Translations under genes and position numbers: made by a program
The notes under the pieces: generated by a model
The model's input: only the letters and a program-made list of their open reading frames with translations
Told to the model about the DNA's origin: nothing
Database searches by the model: none
Assembly: GCF_000521485.1 (NCBI RefSeq)
Contig: NZ_BAVS01000013.1
Location: 24,580 to 88,579 of the forward strand
Source of the DNA: Gracilibacillus boraciitolerans JCM 21714
GTDB taxonomy: Bacteria > Bacillota > Bacilli > Bacillales > Amphibacillaceae
Direction of reading: 5' to 3'
DNA: 64,000 nt
In this document: positions 59,762 to 64,000 of the stretch, in pieces
Layout of the letters: each line of letters starts with the position of its first letter
Numbering within the stretch: the first letter of the stretch is position 1

Positions 59762-61930
59762 TTGGCAAATAATGAAGACTATTTACAGCTAATAAATATT
59801 GTTGCAGATAGAACTAAGATTAATCAGAAAGCAGTAAAAAGTGTGATTCATCTTTTTGAAGAAGGGAATACCGTTCCGTTTATCGCCCGCTACCGTAAAG
59901 AGATGACAGGTTCATTAGACGAAGTACAGATTAAGGACATTCAGGATGCGTGGAATTATGTCAATACATTAGAAGATCGTAAGAAAGAAGTAATCAGATT
60001 AATTGATGAGCAAGATAAGCTGACAGCAGAATTGCAACAAAACATTGAAAAAGCTACTCAATTACAAAAGGTTGAAGATTTGTATCGACCTTATAAACAA
60101 AAGCGTCGCACAAGAGCAACAGTAGCTAAAGAAAAAGGATTAGAGCCTTTAGCTGAACAAATTTTCAAACAGCAAAATCTTAAGTTAGAAGAAGAAGCTC
60201 GTAACTACTTATCCGAAGAAAATGAATTACATACAATAGAAGATGTGCTTATGGGAGCGCAGGATATTATTGCAGAATGGATAGCAGATGACCCAAAATT
60301 CCGCGAACAAATCCGTAAACTTACTTATCAGAAAGGAATGGTCCTTTCTAAAGGGAAGAAAACAGATATAGATGAAAAGAAAATATATGAAATGTACTAT
60401 GACTATAATGAAGCAGTTAGTAAAATTGTGTCTCACCGGATACTGGCAATAAATCGTGGTGAGAAAGAAGAAATACTCAAAGTTTCTATGGAAGCTCCAG
60501 AAGATTCTATAATCGAGTATCTTAACAAACAAGCGATCAATCAAAAAAGCACCGAAGAAATCAAGGAATTTATCTCAGAGATTATTTCAGATAGTTATCA
60601 ACGCCTGATACAGCCTTCTGTCGAACGGGAAATTAGAACCTCGTTAACAGAAAAGGCAGAAGAACAAGCTATCGATATTTTCTCCAAAAACCTAAAAAGC
60701 TTATTATTACAACCGCCTTTAAAAGGGAAGTATGTGTTAGGTGTTGATCCTGCTTTTCGTACGGGATGTAAATTAGCAGTAGTTGATGATACAGGGAAAG
60801 TAAAAGCAATCGATGTGATGTATCCAACTGCTCCAAAACATGATACAGCAGGTGCAGAAAAGAAAGTATTGAAATTTTTGCAAGATTACCCAGTTGAATT
60901 AATCGCTATTGGTAACGGAACCGCATCGCGAGAAACAGAACAGTTTATAGCAGACCTGATCGATAAACAAAAATTGGACATGGCCTATATTATAGTGAAT
61001 GAAGCTGGTGCAAGTGTGTACTCTGCATCTAAATTAGCCCGTGAGGAATTTCCTGATTTTCAAGTAGAGGAAAGAAGTGCGGTATCGATAGCGAGACGTA
61101 TCCAAGATCCGTTAGCAGAACTAGTGAAAATAGAGCCGAAAGCGATCGGTGTAGGCCAATACCAACATGATGTTAGTCAAAAAAGATTATCAGAATCACT
61201 ATCCTTTGTCGTTGAAACAGCCGTTAACCAAGTTGGAGTAAACGTGAATACCGCTTCTTCATCGTTATTACAGTATGTTTCAGGACTAAACAAAACAGTC
61301 GCGAATAATATTGTGAAATACCGTAATGAAAATGGTAAATTCAGCAGTCGCAAACAATTAAAGGATATACCAAGGTTAGGAAATAAAACATATGAACAAA
61401 GTATTGGTTTTTTACGTGTCATAGGTGGTCAGGAACCGCTGGATCAAACGCCGATTCATCCAGAATCCTATAATGCTGCAAAACACGTATTAACAGAAGT
61501 AAGTGCAGATGTTAAAGAATTAGGTACTCTTCCATTAAAAGAGCAGTTACAGCAGTTAGATAAGAAAGTTCTAGTGGATAAACTAGGTATTGGTTTACCG
61601 ACATTGGAGGATATTTTAAACTCATTAATTAGTCCAAATCGGGATCCGCGTGATGATTTGCCTAAACCATTATTAAAGAAAAATGTACTCTCGATGGAAG
61701 ACCTTAAGAATGGCATGGAATTACAGGGAACGGTTAGAAATGTCGTCGATTTTGGTGTCTTTGTTGATATAGGTGTAAAACAAGATGGATTAGTTCATAT
61801 CTCTAAATTGTCTAACCAGTTCGTTAAACATCCGATGGATATCGTTTCTGTCGGAGATGTTATCACAGTATGGGTTGATCAAGTTGATCAACAGAAGCAG
61901 AGAATCGCTTTAACTATGATTCAAACATAA
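59762..61930 (+). CDS. tex: RNA-binding transcription accessory protein Tex
   Basis: About 722 aa, full length. N-terminal helical domain (NTVPFIARYRKEMTGSLDE), YqgF/RNase H-like domain (YVLGVDPAFRTGCKLAVVD), helix-hairpin-helix repeats (NVNTASSSLLQYVSGLN..LKDIPRLGNKTYE) and a C-terminal S1 domain (GTVRNVVDFGVFVDIGVKQDG). It binds nucleic acid and affects transcription and DNA stress tolerance. TTG 59762 is chosen, with aaggagg (59748-59754) 7 nt upstream. Confidence 0.93.
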   Translation: MANNEDYLQLINIVADRTKINQKAVKSVIHLFEEGNTVPFIARYRKEMTGSLDEVQIKDIQDAWNYVNTLEDRKKEVIRLIDEQDKLTAELQQNIEKATQLQKVEDLYRPYKQKRRTRATVAKEKGLEPLAEQIFKQQNLKLEEEARNYLSEENELHTIEDVLMGAQDIIAEWIADDPKFREQIRKLTYQKGMVLSKGKKTDIDEKKIYEMYYDYNEAVSKIVSHRILAINRGEKEEILKVSMEAPEDSIIEYLNKQAINQKSTEEIKEFISEIISDSYQRLIQPSVEREIRTSLTEKAEEQAIDIFSKNLKSLLLQPPLKGKYVLGVDPAFRTGCKLAVVDDTGKVKAIDVMYPTAPKHDTAGAEKKVLKFLQDYPVELIAIGNGTASRETEQFIADLIDKQKLDMAYIIVNEAGASVYSASKLAREEFPDFQVEERSAVSIARRIQDPLAELVKIEPKAIGVGQYQHDVSQKRLSESLSFVVETAVNQVGVNVNTASSSLLQYVSGLNKTVANNIVKYRNENGKFSSRKQLKDIPRLGNKTYEQSIGFLRVIGGQEPLDQTPIHPESYNAAKHVLTEVSADVKELGTLPLKEQLQQLDKKVLVDKLGIGLPTLEDILNSLISPNRDPRDDLPKPLLKKNVLSMEDLKNGMELQGTVRNVVDFGVFVDIGVKQDGLVHISKLSNQFVKHPMDIVSVGDVITVWVDQVDQQKQRIALTMIQT

Positions 61931-61964
61931 AAATATAAAGTGAAGGGGTGCTGCATGTATCCCT

Positions 61965-62087
61965 TTACTCTTCTTCATAATTTTCAGATTTGCAATAAAA
62001 AAACCAACATTGATTTAATAATTGAATTTGATACTTATTCTTACAAAGGAAAGCACCAGTCAATTGCCTTTTTAACCAAGTGGGCAT
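61965..62087 (-). CDS. cmpA: Cortex morphogenetic protein CmpA
   Basis: A 40-aa protein, MPTWLKRQLTGAFLCKN.., with YQIQLLNQCWFFY, closely matching B. subtilis CmpA (MPNWLKKQ.., NYQIKLLNQCWYFY). CmpA coordinates spore coat and cortex assembly through SpoIVA turnover. It lies opposite tex and sprT-like, as in B. subtilis. ATG 62087 behind a g-rich site containing a six-C run on the plus strand (62095-62100). This is the clearest sign that the organism sporulates. Confidence 0.9.
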   Translation of the reverse strand: MPTWLKRQLTGAFLCKNKYQIQLLNQCWFFYCKSENYEEE

Positions 62088-62152
62088 GTTTACTCCCCCC
62101 TTTTTTAGAATGTTATAATAGTAGTTTATGAATCTTATGAGATAGGTGTGAA

Positions 62153-62647
62153 ATGATGTTACCGATGTGTCAAAGGGATTTAGAAGCATTAACGAATGAA
62201 CTTTCCTCTCAATTTTTTAATAAGGAATTTAATGATAAAGTACAATTTAATCCGCGGCTAAGGACTACCGGCGGCCGGTATATACCGGCCAAAAGAGTGA
62301 TTGAACTAAATCCTAAGTATTTTGGAGAACTAGGTTATGAAGAATTTGTGGGTATTATTAAACACGAGCTTTGTCATTATCATCTGCACATTGAGGGAAA
62401 AGGGTATCAACATCGAGATGCTGATTTTAAACAATTATTAAAAATGACTAACTCTCCAAGACACTGTACCCCCCCTTTGCCATCTATGGAAAATGACCTT
62501 AAACATCTTTATAAATGTAAAAATTGTGGTCACTTATATGAAAGGAAAAGGCGTATTAATATGAAGAGATATCGTTGTGGTAAATGTAAAGGTATGTTAA
62601 CATTAGTCCGTTCCACTCTAAATAATTCTTATAATTCTATTGACTAA
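62153..62647 (+). CDS. SprT-like zinc metalloprotease family protein
   Basis: 164 aa. Zinc site HELCHYHLH (HExxH), RYIPAKRVIELNPKYF upstream, and a C-terminal zinc ribbon CKNCGHLY..RYRCGKCKG. Same locus as B. subtilis ydcK. SprT/Spartan relatives cut DNA-protein crosslinks, but the bacterial role is unproven. A seven-C run gives HCTPPLPS where one Pro is probably extra. Start ATG 62153 with aggtg upstream; the ATG one codon later is also possible. Confidence 0.85.
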   Translation: MMLPMCQRDLEALTNELSSQFFNKEFNDKVQFNPRLRTTGGRYIPAKRVIELNPKYFGELGYEEFVGIIKHELCHYHLHIEGKGYQHRDADFKQLLKMTNSPRHCTPPLPSMENDLKHLYKCKNCGHLYERKRRINMKRYRCGKCKGMLTLVRSTLNNSYNSID

Positions 62648-62738
62648 TTTCGTCATAGTATGGTAAATTATACAGGCGCTACTTTGATGGGCGTTCACAA
62701 ATTTTTTATTAACTAAAATTAAACGTATAAAAAAGCTA

Positions 62739-62767
62739 TTGACATAGAAGATTAAATGATGTATTAT
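62739..62767 (+). promoter_or_regulatory. Promoter of the tRNA cluster
   Basis: TTGACA (62739-62744), 17 nt, TATTAT (62762-62767): a near-consensus strong promoter 33 nt before tRNA-Asn. Confidence 0.9.
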
Positions 62768-62799
62768 ATTCTAGGTCGTCAACAAAAAGTTTTTATTAT

Positions 62800-62874
62800 T
62801 CCACAGTAGCTCAGTGGTAGAGCAATCGGCTGTTAACCGATCGGTCGTAGGTTCGAATCCTACCTGTGGAGCCA
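62800..62874 (+). tRNA. tRNA-Asn (GTT)
   Basis: Acceptor tccacag/ctgtgga, D-arm GCTCAGTGGTAGAGC, anticodon loop ctGTTaa, T-arm GTTCGAATC. Encoded 3' CCA. Confidence 0.96.
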
Positions 62875-62875
62875 T

Positions 62876-62969
62876 GGAGAAGTACTCAAGTGGCTGAAGA
62901 GGCGCCCCCCCTGCTAAGGGTGTAGGTCGTGTAAGCGGCGCGAGGGTTCAAATCCCTCCTTCTCCGCCA
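62876..62969 (+). tRNA. tRNA-Ser (GCT), with a three-base C-run expansion
   Basis: Long variable arm, acceptor ggagaag/cttctcc, anticodon GCT, encoded CCA. The anticodon-stem 5' strand contains seven C (62905-62911), where the stem and relatives require four (CCCCTGCTAAGGGT). As written the stem cannot fold in register, so the run is almost surely mis-sized. Confidence 0.93.
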
Positions 62970-62984
62970 TTTATCTTTCAGTAT

Positions 62985-63056
62985 GGCCCGTTGGTCAAGC
63001 GGTTAAGACATCGCCCTTTCACGGCGGTATCACGGGTTCGAATCCCGTACGGGTCA
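62985..63056 (+). tRNA. tRNA-Glu (TTC)
   Basis: Acceptor ggcccgt/acgggtc, anticodon loop ctTTCac, T-arm GTTCGAATC. After discriminator A the sequence is TCCA, so CCA is not encoded in register (or one base is extra). Confidence 0.94.
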
Positions 63057-63072
63057 TCCATAAAATTTAATA

Positions 63073-63149
63073 GGTCCGGTAGTTCAGTTGGTTAGAATGC
63101 CTGCCTGTCACGCAGGAGGTCGCGGGTTCGAGTCCCGTCCGGACCGCCA
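63073..63149 (+). tRNA. tRNA-Asp (GTC)
   Basis: Acceptor ggtccgg/ccggacc, anticodon loop ctGTCac, T-arm GTTCGAGTC. Encoded CCA. Confidence 0.96.
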
Positions 63150-63154
63150 TTTAT

Positions 63155-63229
63155 TGGGCTATAGCCAAGCGGTAAGGCAACGGTTTTTGGTACCGTCATG
63201 CGCTGGTTCGAATCCAGCTAGCCCAGCCA
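63155..63229 (+). tRNA. tRNA-Gln (TTG)
   Basis: Acceptor tgggcta/tagccca, anticodon loop ttTTGgt, T-arm GTTCGAATC. Encoded CCA. The following 160 nt to tRNA-Lys show no gene and could hold a second promoter. Confidence 0.95.
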
Positions 63230-63389
63230 TTTTTTTGACTAATAATGACACAATATTTGTCTAAAAGATAAATATATTATTCTTACTGTTTGATCGATAC
63301 TTCACAAGTTAAGAATAGTTCCATTTATGAATATTTCTTAAAAGGGTTTGTTATGAGAAAAGTTAATGTCAAAATATATTATGTAATAA

Positions 63390-63465
63390 GAGCTATTAGC
63401 TCAGTTGGTAGAGCATCTGACTTTTAATCAGAGGGTCGCAGGTTCGAATCCTGCATGGCTCACCA
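63390..63465 (+). tRNA. tRNA-Lys (TTT)
   Basis: Acceptor gagctat/atggctc (one wobble), anticodon loop ctTTTaa, T-arm GTTCGAATC. Encoded CCA. Confidence 0.96.
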
Positions 63466-63484
63466 TTCATCTTTTCGACACGGA

Positions 63485-63568
<84 letters not shown>

Positions 63569-63589
63569 TCAAAAGAACAAAGAAAACTA

Positions 63590-63619
63590 TTGACTTTTTG
63601 AAACAGAATATGTTATATT
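63590..63619 (+). promoter_or_regulatory. Internal promoter before tRNA-Arg
   Basis: TTGACT (63590-63595), 18 nt, TATATT (63614-63619), with an upstream TGT extension. It is 22 nt before tRNA-Arg. Confidence 0.7.
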
Positions 63620-63640
63620 AATATATGTCGCTTTAATAAA

Positions 63641-63717
63641 GCGCCCGTAGCTCAATTGGATAGAGTGTTTGACTACGAATCAAAAGGTTAGAGGTTCAAG
63701 TCCTCTCGGGCGCACCA
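63641..63717 (+). tRNA. tRNA-Arg (ACG)
   Basis: Acceptor gcgcccg/cgggcgc, anticodon loop ctACGaa (A34 would be deaminated to inosine), T-arm GTTCAAGTC. Encoded CCA. Confidence 0.96.
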
Positions 63718-63721
63718 TGAC

Positions 63722-63801
63722 CGGGAAGTAGCTCAGCTTGGTAGAGCACTTGGTTTGGGACCAAGGGGGGGTCGCAGGTTCGAATCCTGTCTTCCCGACC
63801 A
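63722..63801 (+). tRNA. tRNA-Pro (TGG), with a three-base G-run expansion
   Basis: Acceptor cgggaag/cttcccg, anticodon loop ttTGGga, stem ttggt/accaa, encoded CCA. The variable region holds seven G (63765-63771), where relatives have four (ACCAAGGGGTCGCAGG). This makes the tRNA three bases too long. Confidence 0.93.
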
Positions 63802-63826
63802 GCCAATCATTCACATTTTATATATT

Positions 63827-63900
63827 GCGGGTGTAGTTTAGTGGTAAAACCTCAGCCTTCCAAGCTGATGTCGAGGGTTCGATTCCCTTCACCCGCTCCA
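63827..63900 (+). tRNA. tRNA-Gly (TCC)
   Basis: Acceptor gcgggtg/cacccgc, anticodon loop ctTCCaa, T-arm GTTCGATTC. Encoded CCA. Confidence 0.96.
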
Positions 63901-63914
63901 TAATTAATATGAAT

Positions 63915-63991
<77 letters not shown>

Positions 63992-64000
63992 TTTATAAAC

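Noticed and set aside
61940..62131. 63-codon plus-strand reading frame after tex
   Set aside because: It is the mirror of cmpA on the minus strand; CmpA matches a known sporulation protein and has a ribosome site.

Overview
This is a 64 kb piece of a low-GC Gram-positive chromosome. It almost certainly comes from a spore-forming member of the Bacillaceae. The order acpS, nnr, ydcC-like, alr, ndoAI-ndoA, rsbRSTUVW-sigB-rsbX, tex, cmpA (opposite strand), sprT-like, then a tRNA cluster, is close to that of Bacillus subtilis, and cmpA is a sporulation gene. My guess at a halophilic or alkaliphilic genus of the Gracilibacillus/Virgibacillus type is low confidence.

Layout. 1-5.6 kb: end of a thiamine locus (thiM, thiE), a DJ-1/PfpI stress protein, a DUF456 membrane protein, pdxK, and an ABC exporter with a small membrane protein. 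5.6-6.6 kb: a DUF4349 lipoprotein on the minus strand. 6.9-15 kb: a compact arginine block argG-argH-carA-carB-argF. 15.1-17.2 kb: murB converging on a NERD-domain gene, with an array of hairpins between and inside their ends. 17.3-21 kb: an FMN riboswitch and ribD-ribE-ribBA-ribH. 21.1-23.5 kb: glutathione peroxidase and a flavin amine oxidase. 23.8-27.4 kb: an Rrf2 regulator, a thioredoxin-reductase-like flavoprotein and a methyltransferase gene split by a 1.6 kb insertion. The insertion carries a putative secreted bacteriocin precursor and a likely immunity protein. 28-38 kb: trhO, a beta-hydroxyacid dehydrogenase, htrB divergent from cssRS (secretion stress), typA, a CapA-like lipoprotein, a DUF368 lipid-carrier transporter and a thioredoxin. 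38-45.4 kb: a YqcI/YcgG (GntA-like) gene, membrane and ABC proteins, a MarR regulator, a glutaredoxin-like gene behind a consensus sigma-B promoter, yppG, an esterase and a DMT exporter. 45.8-62.6 kb: cshA, rhomboid, acpS, nnr, alr, the EndoA toxin-antitoxin pair and the complete stressosome/sigma-B operon, then tex, cmpA and the sprT-like gene. 62.8-64 kb: eleven tRNA genes, with no rRNA in view.

Quality. Roughly 25 genes carry apparent frameshifts. About 55 runs of six or more G or C occur, most often exactly seven. Where a conserved protein motif or a tRNA fold shows the expected length, it is nearly always four or five. Two tRNAs carry the same +3 expansion, so I treat this as a systematic error of the sequence rather than biology. 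Single-base losses elsewhere (for example A7 read as A6) break further genes. I therefore annotate split genes across their full span and give the position of each break.
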